From Bacillus nitratireducens (GTDB lineage: Bacteria > Bacillota > Bacilli > Bacillales > Bacillaceae_G): 64,000 nt of DNA. The stretch covers positions 1 through 64,000 of the forward strand of contig NZ_MAOC01000091.1 of assembly GCF_001884135.1 (NCBI RefSeq). Reading direction: 5' to 3'. Made by a program: the position numbers and the translations under genes. The first letter of the stretch is position 1. Each line of letters begins with the position of its first letter. Of the stretch, positions 36,415 to 44,325 are shown one piece after another. The notes below the pieces were generated by a model, which saw only the letters and a program-made list of their open reading frames with translations, was not told the origin of the DNA and did not search any database.

Positions 36415-36446
36415 ATAGGGTCCCCCTGGCCAGGAGAACCCTATTA
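36415..36446 (-). terminator. Hairpin between the DUF4188 gene and the methyltransferase
   Basis: On the minus strand AATAGGGTTCTCCTGGCCAG is the left arm and loop, closing with GACCCTATT and a TTTTTGTTG tail. It sits 28 bp upstream of the methyltransferase start, so it could be the terminator of the upstream gene or an attenuator. Confidence 0.6.
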
Positions 36447-36487
36447 TACACTTTATTTTTATATTGGTAAATTATAGCATAAATAAG

Positions 36488-36581
36488 TTTTTTTGTCAAG
36501 TTTTTAACCTGCTACTACTCCGACACTTTGTATATTCTCTGGCAGGAAAACCGAAACTACATACGGAACTTTCCGAATTAT
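36488..36581 (+). repeat. ~94-bp repeat, copy 1 (3' end of DUF4188 gene)
   Basis: Shares with 37287-37380 an ordered set of blocks: seven T, CTACTACTC, CACTTTGTATATTCTC, GGCAGGAAAA, then a variable hairpin and TTCC-AATTAT. About three quarters of positions agree. It overlaps the last bases of the DUF4188 gene. Confidence 0.65.
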
Positions 36582-37051
36582 TTATCCATTCTTTTTTGAG
36601 CAGTATTAGTATCTTGAGATACTGGTATGTGTTCGGTAGCTCTAGATAAACCGGTTTTTGGCATATTAACATAGATTGCTTCAGAAGCACCTTTTTCTAT
36701 TTGATAAGTTTCGTGAAAAACACCGACACTCCCATTATCTTTAATCTTATTATTGTAGGATTTCCAAGCAGATGAATGGTTTTTTCCGTGAGCGTAGTTT
36801 ACTAATTCATCGAATCCCTTCCAGTATTGAATTAAGACCACCTTTCTCCAACTAAATAAGAATTCGGTATGTAAGAAACCCCATTGTGGGTTTTGATACA
36901 ATTCTTTAATCATAGGTCCCATAGCATTGAAAACTGGTAGCCACTTCCAAAATTTTAATAGGTTATTAATACGCATACCAATAATAAAAACAACAAATTC
37001 TTGATCCTTGCTATTGGCTATATGCCTGCCGTTAAAAATTTTAGCCCCCAC
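36578..37051 (-). CDS. DUF4188 family protein
   Basis: A 157-residue protein with the family features VVFIIGMRINNLLKFWKWLP, QNPQWGFLHTEFLFSWRKVV, LIQYWKGFDELVNYAHGKNH and GVFHETYQI. The fold resembles the antibiotic-biosynthesis-monooxygenase / heme-binding aldoxime dehydratase group, but the reaction is unknown. The start is GTG after GGGGGATTAAA. The gene is flanked by the two copies of a ~94-bp direct repeat, which suggests it was inserted or that the flank was duplicated around it. Confidence 0.78.
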   Translation of the reverse strand: MGAKIFNGRHIANSKDQEFVVFIIGMRINNLLKFWKWLPVFNAMGPMIKELYQNPQWGFLHTEFLFSWRKVVLIQYWKGFDELVNYAHGKNHSSAWKSYNNKIKDNGSVGVFHETYQIEKGASEAIYVNMPKTGLSRATEHIPVSQDTNTAQKRMDK

Positions 37052-37286
37052 TTTAATCCCCCTTTTTTACTGAACATAAATAATGTACAGCTCCCAAATA
37101 AACCATAACACTTTCCCCTGAATTTTCCAATTAATTTAACATAGATTATGAAAGGCCGTATTTAACAATAAAGGGTATATGTTTCCTACCTTATTATTAT
37201 TTATTCTAAATCTCCTTTTCACCAGGTACATTTCCATAATATATTTCAATAACGATAGCATTGCCGCCCCCTTTCTAAACAGAATA

Positions 37287-37380
37287 TTTTTTTGTAAAAT
37301 TTTCAGCCCATTACTACTCAGCCACTTTGTATATTCTCCGGCAGGAAAATTGTCGATTCACATCGAATGTTCCAAATTAT
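37287..37380 (+). repeat. ~94-bp repeat, copy 2 (leader of the P-loop kinase gene)
   Basis: Same block order as copy 1. Here the repeat ends 22 bp before the ATG of the kinase gene and carries the stem TCGAT-TCAC-ATCGA where copy 1 has CCG/CGG. Confidence 0.65.
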
Positions 37381-37402
37381 AACAATACATGTGGAGGCCA
37401 AT

Positions 37403-37984
37403 ATGAAACGATTAGTCATTATTACAGTAGGAAAAACACACAGCGGAAAAACTACATTTGCAAGAGCGTTAGAAAAAGAGATACCCAACTCTTTCGTTAT
37501 GGATCAAGATAACCAAGCCGAATTTATTAACACGCATTATGAAAAATTACAGCTGACTAAGGGCCCTAATACATTTAAGCATGGTCTTTCAAAATTCATC
37601 GTTGATTATGCAAAAGAATATACAAATTTACACCTTATCATTTGCAACTCAAATAGAAGCCGAAACGGCCGGATGTATTTACTAAATGAACTGTTTAAGA
37701 AAGAGAAATATGTACGCATACTCGTTCATTTTGACATTCCAGATGATGTACTTTATGAAAGAGTAGCTCGTAGTAAGCGAAGTACAAATATATTTAGAGG
37801 TAACTATTCTAGTTTCAAAGAGGTACTCAATCGCCAACAGGCCGAATCACTGCATGAAGATGTAGTACATCCTGTAGAAAATGAGGCTGATTATTTGTTT
37901 GTTATTCGCGATAGTAAAGATGTAAAATCTACTATAGAAGAAATTGTTCATCTTGCTGAAGATTTGTCCCCTATCCCAAAATAA
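37403..37984 (+). CDS. P-loop ATPase/kinase (zeta-toxin or adenylate-kinase-like)
   Basis: A 193-residue cytoplasmic protein. Walker A is GKTHSGKTTFA at the start, FVMDQDNQAEF follows, HLIICNSNRSRNGRMYLL resembles a Walker B/arginine region, and VHFDIPDDVLYERVARSKRS looks like the lid of small-molecule kinases. The ATG at 37403 follows GTGGAGG. It could be a kinase of a small substrate; a zeta-type toxin is possible, but no antitoxin gene is adjacent. Confidence 0.75.
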   Translation: MKRLVIITVGKTHSGKTTFARALEKEIPNSFVMDQDNQAEFINTHYEKLQLTKGPNTFKHGLSKFIVDYAKEYTNLHLIICNSNRSRNGRMYLLNELFKKEKYVRILVHFDIPDDVLYERVARSKRSTNIFRGNYSSFKEVLNRQQAESLHEDVVHPVENEADYLFVIRDSKDVKSTIEEIVHLAEDLSPIPK

Positions 37985-38129
37985 GAGACTATAAGAATCA
38001 CATAATCATAGATTATTATGCAAATACTTCCTCTAAGCGCCGAACATGGTATATAATGATAAAATATTCTACTTCTATATGCTCAATTTTACACAATAGA
38101 GTTCACTCATAGGAAAGAGGTACAAAAAA

Positions 38130-39266
38130 ATGAAAACAAAACAAACAATCGCTGCGTCTACACTAGCTTTAGCAATGATTGCGGGATCTACCCCTACTCA
38201 TGCAGAAGTAAATGATGCTACTCCCCAGCAAAGTACGGGAGATCGCTTAGCTGAAATTAAGCAACATAGACAAGAGTTAGATGCGAAATTACAGCAGCAC
38301 AAAGAAAATGTGGATCAAACATTAAATGAACTTAACCAAGTTAAGGAAAATGTTGATACAAAGGTTAATGAACTACATGAACGTAAACAAGTTGCAGATG
38401 AAAAAATCGGCGAGATTAAACAACATAAACAAGAGTTAGATGCAAAACTTCAGCAAGACAAGCAAATCGCCGAAGATAAAATTGCTGAAATTAAAGAGCA
38501 TAAAAAACAAGTAGATGATAAAGTTGCTGAAATTAAAGAACATAAGCAAAATATCGATAATAAGGTTACTGAGATTAAAGAACATAAACAAACTGTCGAT
38601 GAAAAGGTTAATGAAATTAAGCAACATAAAGAGAACATCGATCCAAAGGTTAATGAACTTAAAGAAGTAAAAAAACAGGTAGATGAAAAATTAGCTGAGT
38701 TAAAAAAAGCGAAACAAACTGCTGAGGACAAACTTGCTGAGCTAAAAGAAAATAAGCCGAATACTGGGAACACGTTAGAAGAACTTAAGAAAATTAAAGG
38801 CAATTTAGATAGTCTTTCCGCTAACTTAGAACTAGCTAAACAAGATGTAAAAAACAAACTTGCTGAATTACAAGAAGCTAGACAAGATTTACTAAATAAA
38901 ATAAACGAAATGAAACAAGCGAAACAAACTGTTTCAGATGATTTATCAAAGAAAAAACAAGACTTAGATATTAAAATAAACGACTTTAAACATACCGAGA
39001 AAAAAATTGACGACAAATTAGCTGAGTTACATACAACGAAGCAAAATGTTGATAACAAAATTAATGAAGTATCACAACCAAAACAAACGACAGTGAATAG
39101 TAACACTACTACTACACCTTCTACTGTTCCAGCGAAAAACAATGCTAAAGAACTTCCTAACGCTGGTAGTGAGCAATCAAATAATATGGCTTTAGGTATG
39201 TTATCTATTCTAGGTGGAATTTTATTAGTAACACGCAATAAAATTAAAACGTTATTCTCAAAATAA
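38130..39266 (+). CDS. Sortase-anchored coiled-coil surface protein (LPNAG)
   Basis: A 378-residue cell-wall protein. Signal peptide about 1-25 (TKQTIAASTLALAMIAGSTP, cut near HAEV). Residues ~35-330 are a Lys/Glu-rich coiled coil built of 14-residue units such as KVAEIKEHKQNIDN and KVTEIKEHKQTVDE (two heptads each). A Thr/Pro spacer leads to the sorting signal LPNAG, a hydrophobic stretch and the positive tail RNKIKTLFSK. LPNAG is a non-canonical LPxTG motif that I recall being used by SrtA in B. anthracis. AAGAGG precedes the ATG. Adhesion or spacing role is inferred. Confidence 0.87.
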   Translation: MKTKQTIAASTLALAMIAGSTPTHAEVNDATPQQSTGDRLAEIKQHRQELDAKLQQHKENVDQTLNELNQVKENVDTKVNELHERKQVADEKIGEIKQHKQELDAKLQQDKQIAEDKIAEIKEHKKQVDDKVAEIKEHKQNIDNKVTEIKEHKQTVDEKVNEIKQHKENIDPKVNELKEVKKQVDEKLAELKKAKQTAEDKLAELKENKPNTGNTLEELKKIKGNLDSLSANLELAKQDVKNKLAELQEARQDLLNKINEMKQAKQTVSDDLSKKKQDLDIKINDFKHTEKKIDDKLAELHTTKQNVDNKINEVSQPKQTTVNSNTTTTPSTVPAKNNAKELPNAGSEQSNNMALGMLSILGGILLVTRNKIKTLFSK

Positions 39267-39296
39267 AGCCATTATATCTATTTTAAAATAATCATA

Positions 39297-39336
39297 CAAA
39301 GGCCAACTGCACATATATGTACGGTTGGCCTTTTTT
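39297..39336. terminator. Shared terminator of the surface protein and hrtA
   Basis: AAAGGCCAAC pairs with GTTGGCCTTT; T runs on both sides serve the two convergent genes. Confidence 0.75.
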
Positions 39337-39338
39337 CT

Positions 39339-40010
39339 TTATATTAACTGTCCATCTCTAAGTGTCAATATACGATCACATACATCAAGCATTCTTTCAT
39401 CATGTGTAATCATAATTGCTGCTTTTTGGCTCTCTTTCACTTCACGTTTCATCATTTCAACAACTTCACGTGCGCGTTTTGAGTCTAAGCTTGCAGTTGG
39501 TTCATCCGCTAATATTAAATCTGGGTTGTTCATGAACGCACGAGCGATTGCTACCCTTTGTTTTTCCCCGCCAGATAGTTGATTTGGATAATGACTTTTT
39601 CTTTCTCCTAATCCAAATGCCGCTAATAAATGATCCGCACGCTTTTCTGAGTCTTGTTTGTTTTCTTTTTTAAGCTTTGCAATGTAAAGCAATTGTTCTT
39701 TTACATTTAAATATGGAACAAGATTTGCGAACTGGAAAATGAAGCCGATTTTTTTCAAACGAATGTCTGTCATTTCCTTTTCTGATAACTGCGTAATATT
39801 TTGTTCACGAATGTAAATATCCCCTTTTGACGGTGATAGTAAAGCACCCGCGATTGATAATAACGTACTTTTCCCTGATCCAGAAGGACCGACGATCCCG
39901 ATAAATTCTCCAGCTTTCACATCAAGCGACATCGGATGAAGGGCTGTTACTTCCGTATTCCCTTCTCCGTACACTTTACTTACTTTGTCTAATTTTAATA
40001 ATGAAGTCAT
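39339..40010 (-). CDS. hrtA: Heme-stress ABC transporter ATPase HrtA
   Basis: A 223-residue ABC ATPase of the MacB/LolD type. Walker A is GPSGSGKST, signature LSGGEKQR, Walker B LILADEPTASLD, H-loop MITHDER. The start ATG shares one base with the stop of the permease gene (TAATG), so the two are translationally coupled. The HssR-type box in front of the operon and hssRS a few kilobases away support heme export/detoxification at the membrane. Confidence 0.82.
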   Translation of the reverse strand: MTSLLKLDKVSKVYGEGNTEVTALHPMSLDVKAGEFIGIVGPSGSGKSTLLSIAGALLSPSKGDIYIREQNITQLSEKEMTDIRLKKIGFIFQFANLVPYLNVKEQLLYIAKLKKENKQDSEKRADHLLAAFGLGERKSHYPNQLSGGEKQRVAIARAFMNNPDLILADEPTASLDSKRAREVVEMMKREVKESQKAAIMITHDERMLDVCDRILTLRDGQLI

Positions 40011-41074
40011 TACATCCCGCCTCCAATTGCTTCTAATGCATCAACTTTTAATACTTGGTATAACGAAATAAGTGTTCCTAAAATACTAATTACGATAAAG
40101 ATTGCTGCATATTGTGCAATCATCGGTGTTGTTAATAAGAACGGCATACCCGCTGGTAAAATTTGTTCTAATCCTTGTACAAGAACAATACTGATCACCA
40201 TCGCAACGACTGATAAGAATAACGCCTGCACGACTAAGCTATTTGCTAAATAAGAATTTTTCGTTCCAATTGCTTTTAGTACACCTAATTGCTGTGTTTT
40301 TTGCAGTGTAATTACGTAGAAGAATACACCGATTAGTAACGCAGCGATAACAAGTAAGAATGCAATGATCATCGTTAATGTCCCTTGCTCTTCTTTAAAT
40401 CCTGGAATACTTTGCAGTACTTCTTTTTTGTCGATAACATGTGCATTTTTAATTTCTTTATCTGTATTCAGCGCAATTGCACTATAATCTTTTTGGTTTG
40501 GTTGTGAAATAGCGCCCCATACGTCTTCATTTACATAAACGACTGGTGTATGGCTAAACATTTGATCTTTCGTAAATCCAACGATTGTAAATTCTTTCTT
40601 TGAAACAGGGTCGATAATTGTATCTCCAATATCGATTCCTTTTTCTTTAATTGATTCATCAGCAACCATTTCGTTGTTTGCTGTACCTAATTTCTCACCT
40701 TTTACAATTTTCGGTTCTAAAAATGAATCACGTTCACTTGAGAAAATAGCAACATCCACTTTTTTCGAACTATCTTTCTTTTCATACGTTGAAACTTTCA
40801 CACGAAACGGCACTGCCTCTTTCTCGCCTACTTGACTTACTACATTATCTACATCGTCTTTCTTAATTTGTGAACGAAGTAATTTATTTTCCGCATCATC
40901 TGCTAAAACGAACTTATTTGCCTCCATATTTTGAATCGATGAAGCATTATCATATGATAGTCCATTTGCTAATCCTGAAATGACAAGGACTAAAAATGAT
41001 AATAACACCATAATAAGTCCGATTAATCCATATCTTAATTTTGATTGTTTTAATTCACGCAGAGCTAAAAACAT
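40010..41074 (-). CDS. hrtB: Heme-stress ABC transporter permease HrtB (FtsX/MacB type)
   Basis: A 354-residue membrane protein: one N-terminal helix (about 16-38), a large extracytoplasmic domain (~40-225), then three C-terminal helices. It starts FLALRELKQSKLRYGLIGLI and has LVISGLANGL, close to HrtB of Staphylococcus (same length, same ISGLA region, same LVKG..(V)/GDKI-like mid part). GGAAGGAG precedes the ATG. First gene of the hrtBA operon. Confidence 0.82.
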   Translation of the reverse strand: MFLALRELKQSKLRYGLIGLIMVLLSFLVLVISGLANGLSYDNASSIQNMEANKFVLADDAENKLLRSQIKKDDVDNVVSQVGEKEAVPFRVKVSTYEKKDSSKKVDVAIFSSERDSFLEPKIVKGEKLGTANNEMVADESIKEKGIDIGDTIIDPVSKKEFTIVGFTKDQMFSHTPVVYVNEDVWGAISQPNQKDYSAIALNTDKEIKNAHVIDKKEVLQSIPGFKEEQGTLTMIIAFLLVIAALLIGVFFYVITLQKTQQLGVLKAIGTKNSYLANSLVVQALFLSVVAMVISIVLVQGLEQILPAGMPFLLTTPMIAQYAAIFIVISILGTLISLYQVLKVDALEAIGGGM

Positions 41075-41109
41075 TTCGCTCGCTCCTTCCTGTTACTTTC
41101 TATGCACTT

Positions 41110-41142
41110 ATCATAAAAAAGAAATATGAACGGAGTATGAAC
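41110..41142 (-). promoter_or_regulatory. HssR-box direct repeat and -10 of hrtBA
   Basis: On the minus strand GTTCATACT-CC-GTTCATATT (41123-41142) matches the HssR recognition repeat GTTCATATT-N2-GTTCATATT described for S. aureus hrtAB. A TATGAT -10 element follows at 41110-41115. Gene order and distance fit activation of hrtBA by HssR. Confidence 0.82.
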
Positions 41143-41165
41143 GGAAGATTACAGAAGAAAAATTA

Positions 41166-41180
41166 AATTTTCAGAAAGTA
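41166..41180 (+). promoter_or_regulatory. CodY-box-like sequence upstream of the ArsR-type regulator
   Basis: AATTTTCAGAAAGTA matches AATTTTCWGAAAATT at 13 of 15 positions, about 80 bp before the gene start. It suggests nutritional (CodY) control but is unproven. Confidence 0.4.
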
Positions 41181-41258
41181 TTGAAAATAATTAAAATCCT
41201 TGATACAATTCAGTCAAATAATCTTGACCGAGTAATTTTATTTGAGGAGTTGATCATT

Positions 41259-41882
41259 TTGAAGCCCATGTTAACACTAACTACTTATAGCCAACTAAAA
41301 GCAATAAGCGATCCACTACGTGCCGAAATGATGATGCGTCTATGCGAACGTCCTTATACAGGACAACTGCTATCTGAGAAATTCGGCATTTCAAGGGCGA
41401 AAATTCATTATCATTTAAAAGAATTAGAAAAGAATGGCCTTATAGAAATCGTATATACAGAAGAAAAGAATGGCATCATTCAAAAGTTTTATCAATCTGT
41501 CGCTAAAGGCTTTACCCCTGCTGCAGAACTATTACCTCATGTAGAAATATTAAGTGAATCAGGTCGCCAAATCTTTTTACAAATGACGGAAATGACGAAA
41601 AGCCATATTCTCGCTGCGCCAGAAGAAGCTTTTACATTACGAAAAGTAAGTGAAGATCCAGCTGAGTGGAATTACGTTTCATCTTGCTGGGAGTTTGATG
41701 CTACGCCAGAACAATTTCAAGTGTGGGTGAAAAAGTTTTATAAAGTGATGTCTGAATTAAACGAGATCACAAAAGATGCAGATAAAGATCCAAATAGTAA
41801 ATCTTATTACATTTCTACTACTGCACTACAAATCGAAGAACGAGCAATGCAGCGCTTTGTGAAAAAAGAAGAAAAATCGTAA
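41259..41882 (+). CDS. ArsR-like winged-helix transcriptional regulator
   Basis: A 207-residue regulator. The HTH region is YSQLKAISDPLRAEMMMRLC, LSEKFGISRAKIHYHLKELEKNGLIEIV; the remaining ~130 residues form a separate sensing/dimer domain found in HTH_20-type proteins. The start is a TTG at 41259, nine bases after GAGGAG; the ATG at 41268 is farther from the site. It likely controls the MFS gene downstream, with the bcr1-like repeat copy 3 between them. Confidence 0.75.
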   Translation: MKPMLTLTTYSQLKAISDPLRAEMMMRLCERPYTGQLLSEKFGISRAKIHYHLKELEKNGLIEIVYTEEKNGIIQKFYQSVAKGFTPAAELLPHVEILSESGRQIFLQMTEMTKSHILAAPEEAFTLRKVSEDPAEWNYVSSCWEFDATPEQFQVWVKKFYKVMSELNEITKDADKDPNSKSYYISTTALQIEERAMQRFVKKEEKS

Positions 41883-41894
41883 TACGATTTTTTT
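41873..41894 (+). terminator. Short terminator at the end of the ArsR-like gene
   Basis: AAAATCG-TAATA-CGATTTT with T run overlapping the stop codon. Confidence 0.6.
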
Positions 41895-41928
41895 TACACT
41901 AACGGTCAAAATTATTTTACCGAATAAA

Positions 41929-42080
41929 TTTACCCGGCAGTAACGGGCAGTAAGAATCCCCCCTGAAAATTCAACTGGAACAAAGAAGTTAGATAGGAGA
42001 TTAACTGCCCGTAAATGCCCGATTGGTTCAACTAATAATCAATGGGAATAAACCTCCCACTGATTAAAGTTTCACTTTAT
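41929..42080 (-). repeat. bcr1-like repeat, copy 3 (inverted)
   Basis: Inverted relative to copies 1 and 2: it begins TTTACCCGGCAGTAACGGGC and ends CACTGATTAAAGTTTCAC-TTTAT. The right TTTAT is intact; the left one has become TTTAC. 152 bp. Its right end falls 2 bp before the MFS ribosome binding site. Confidence 0.75.
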
Positions 42081-42098
42081 TATAAAGGAGTAGATTAA

Positions 42099-43358
42099 AT
42101 GGACATATTAAAAAACCGGAATTTCCTCTTATTATTTTTAGGGAGAATTTTTACAAACATAGGAGATAGCTTGTATTATGTAGCAGCGATGTGGCTCGTA
42201 TATAAATTAAGTGGCAGTCCTTTCTATTCTGGATTAGCTGGTTTCCTTACATTATTACCTTCTGCACTTCAATTTCTTACTGGGCCATTCGTTGATAGAT
42301 GGTCAATCAAAAACACCCTCGTCATCACACAAGTTCTGCAATGCGTCCTAATATTAATCATTCCTATTACACACTACTTCGACCTATTAACTGTTCAACT
42401 ACTACTTATCATCATGCCCATCGTAGCCTTTATCGAACAATTCGCCTATCCCGCACAATCAAAAGCTTTACCTCTTCTACTGAATAAAACACAATTATTA
42501 AAAGGAAATTCACTCTTCTCATTTGCGTATCAAGGCATCGATTTAATTTGTACGACTCTTTCTGGAATATTAGTAGCACTACTTGGCGCAATCACTTTAT
42601 ATGTAATCGACTCTTTTACATTCGCGATTACTGCCCTTTTGTTCTTTTCATTAAAAATGCCAAAACAAACCGAAACGGGCACATCACTGTCAACTAAGCA
42701 ATATTTCTCTGATTTAAAAGAAGGTTTTTCAATCGTCTTCCGTTCATTAATGGGCGTATTCTTAATCGGTTCAGTAGTCGCTAATTTTTCAATCGGTATG
42801 ACGATGGCGATACTCCCTTCTTTCGCTGATTCTTTAGGAGGCGTGAAATCATATGGCTTCTTCTTAGCTGCTATATCAGCAGGTAGTCTCATTGGTGCAT
42901 TATTCAGTTCATGGGTTGGCAAACGTAATGTTGGCCGTGTCTCTATTATTGGCTTTGCGACTGGCGCTATCTTTTGGTTTCTCTCTACGATTGTACCGTT
43001 TCAATGGCTGTCTATTTTCTTATTCGGCCTAGCTTGGATTCCAATTGGTGCCACCAACATATTATTTGCGACAATTAGTCAAATTGTAATTCCAAATCAA
43101 TACCTTGGACGCATCAATTCAGTCACACGGAGTATGGGCACAATCGCTATGCCGTTCGGTTCTTTAATTGGTGGATACACTGCAAATGTATTTAGTAGCC
43201 AACTCATTTTCGCGCTCGCTAGCATCGGGATTTTATTCATTTCTCTCGTATGGCTACTTCATCCGAAATTACGTTCATTGCCGAAAGCTGATGAAATTAC
43301 ATCGGATACTTTTGGGCTTCGGTTTAAGGAGGAACGTGGGAAAGGTGCGGCTTTATAG
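42099..43358 (+). CDS. MFS transporter (enterobactin-exporter/MFS_3 type)
   Basis: A 419-residue inner-membrane protein with 12 predicted helices. Start NFLLLFLGRIFTNIGDSLYY, then LYKLSGSPFYSGLAGFLTLL, with GPFVDRW and PYPAQSKALPLLL-like (AYPAQSKALPLLL) loops typical of MFS_3/MdtH-like exporters; GRINSVTRSMGTIAMPFGSL closes. AAAGGAG, directly after the bcr1-like repeat, precedes the ATG. Drug or metabolite export is likely; substrate unknown. Probably controlled by the upstream regulator. Confidence 0.83.
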   Translation: MDILKNRNFLLLFLGRIFTNIGDSLYYVAAMWLVYKLSGSPFYSGLAGFLTLLPSALQFLTGPFVDRWSIKNTLVITQVLQCVLILIIPITHYFDLLTVQLLLIIMPIVAFIEQFAYPAQSKALPLLLNKTQLLKGNSLFSFAYQGIDLICTTLSGILVALLGAITLYVIDSFTFAITALLFFSLKMPKQTETGTSLSTKQYFSDLKEGFSIVFRSLMGVFLIGSVVANFSIGMTMAILPSFADSLGGVKSYGFFLAAISAGSLIGALFSSWVGKRNVGRVSIIGFATGAIFWFLSTIVPFQWLSIFLFGLAWIPIGATNILFATISQIVIPNQYLGRINSVTRSMGTIAMPFGSLIGGYTANVFSSQLIFALASIGILFISLVWLLHPKLRSLPKADEITSDTFGLRFKEERGKGAAL

Positions 43359-43434
43359 CAGAAAGAAAATATTATCTAATCCGTAATGTGTAGTTATAAT
43401 AAAATTATTTAATTTTATTATCTCAAATAAGCAT

Positions 43435-43465
43435 AACCCCGTTCTAAATATAGGACGGGGTTAAA
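43435..43465 (+). terminator. Terminator of the MFS gene
   Basis: AACCCCGTTCTA pairs with TAGGACGGGGTT across 4 nt. Confidence 0.7.
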
Positions 43466-43591
43466 AATATAATTATTTCATTTTGTATGTAAGATACTTC
43501 ACTTCACTAAAAAATATATCAATAAAGTTGTTTAAAAATCTAAGTTTTATTCAACAATAGCGCCCTTTAATGGAATAACTAAAACGTTCAG

Positions 43592-44062
43592 TTAACGATT
43601 TGATGGCCATACCCTCTGCATTTTCCTTAATTGAATAATTTGGCCTGTATGATACGCATCATGAAGCATGATGTCCAGTAATTTACCCTCAAATGAATTT
43701 TGTTCAAGCTCTTTTTCGGAAATTGCACTCAATACCTGTCTTAAATTACTTTGAGCATCTTCAGAACGTTCAACGACTTTCTTCCATTCCTTATCATCAT
43801 TAGATTGATTTGTAAGATAAAAGGTTTCATCACCGTCGAGATTATGTGTCCATTCACGGCCTTCCAAGTTTGCTGCAAGCCTCTCTTTGTAATAAATGAG
43901 ATGATTAACGTTCTCCCAAATGGTTTTCGTTCCCTCTCCAGGTGGTTTCCAGATAGCCTGTTCAGCTGTAAGTCCTTCTATAGCATGTTTAAACGGTGCA
44001 TACCAACTCTCTTTATCGAATGTTGAATCTAGTGCGTTTAAAAGCAAGTCAATTCGTTTCAA
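43592..44062 (-). CDS. DinB family protein
   Basis: A 156-residue four-helix-bundle protein. The metal-binding pattern is His in WENVNHLIYYKERLA, then HDAYHTGQIIQLRK with two His. Start is a TTG after GGAGGAG. DinB-like proteins may act as thiol-dependent S-transferases or metal-dependent hydrolases; here the job is unknown. Confidence 0.83.
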   Translation of the reverse strand: MKRIDLLLNALDSTFDKESWYAPFKHAIEGLTAEQAIWKPPGEGTKTIWENVNHLIYYKERLAANLEGREWTHNLDGDETFYLTNQSNDDKEWKKVVERSEDAQSNLRQVLSAISEKELEQNSFEGKLLDIMLHDAYHTGQIIQLRKMQRVWPSNR

Positions 44063-44286
44063 AGTAATCTCCTCCCTAAATAGTTACAGTTTCAATAAAA
44101 CCCTTATAACTCTGTAGGGATTCTACATTTCCAAATAAACTTCCTGCTAATCTTATTCCACAAACTAGTCCAATTGTAGAATAGAATGACTCGCATTTTT
44201 TTAACAATTCCATTGCAAATTAAACACCTTTTCTCACTTTACATGTAAGTGAAAATATATCGACTAACCAACAAAAAAATGACAAA

Positions 44287-44319
44287 AGAGAAGAGGCTGT
44301 TTCCAAACAGCCTCTTCTC
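44287..44319 (-). terminator. Terminator of hssRS
   Basis: GAGAAGAGGCTGTTT pairs with AAACAGCCTCTTCTC, followed on the minus strand by TTTTGTCATTTTTTT. Confidence 0.75.
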
Positions 44320-44325
44320 CTACAC

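Noticed and set aside
37403-37984. Zeta-type toxin of a toxin-antitoxin pair
   Set aside because: The kinase resembles the fold, but no small epsilon-like antitoxin gene is adjacent, so only a general P-loop kinase call is made.
38200-39100. CRISPR-like or tandem repeat DNA
   Set aside because: The ~42-bp periodicity is explained by the 14-residue coiled-coil repeats of the coding sequence; there are no unique spacers.
38450-39238. Minus-strand 262-codon frame opposite the coiled-coil surface protein
   Set aside because: A shadow caused by the repeats; Ser/Phe/Cys-rich translation without a start signal. The plus-strand gene has signal peptide and sorting motif.
42530-42922. Minus-strand 130-codon frame opposite the MFS gene
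   Set aside because: Codon shadow of the transporter; no binding site.
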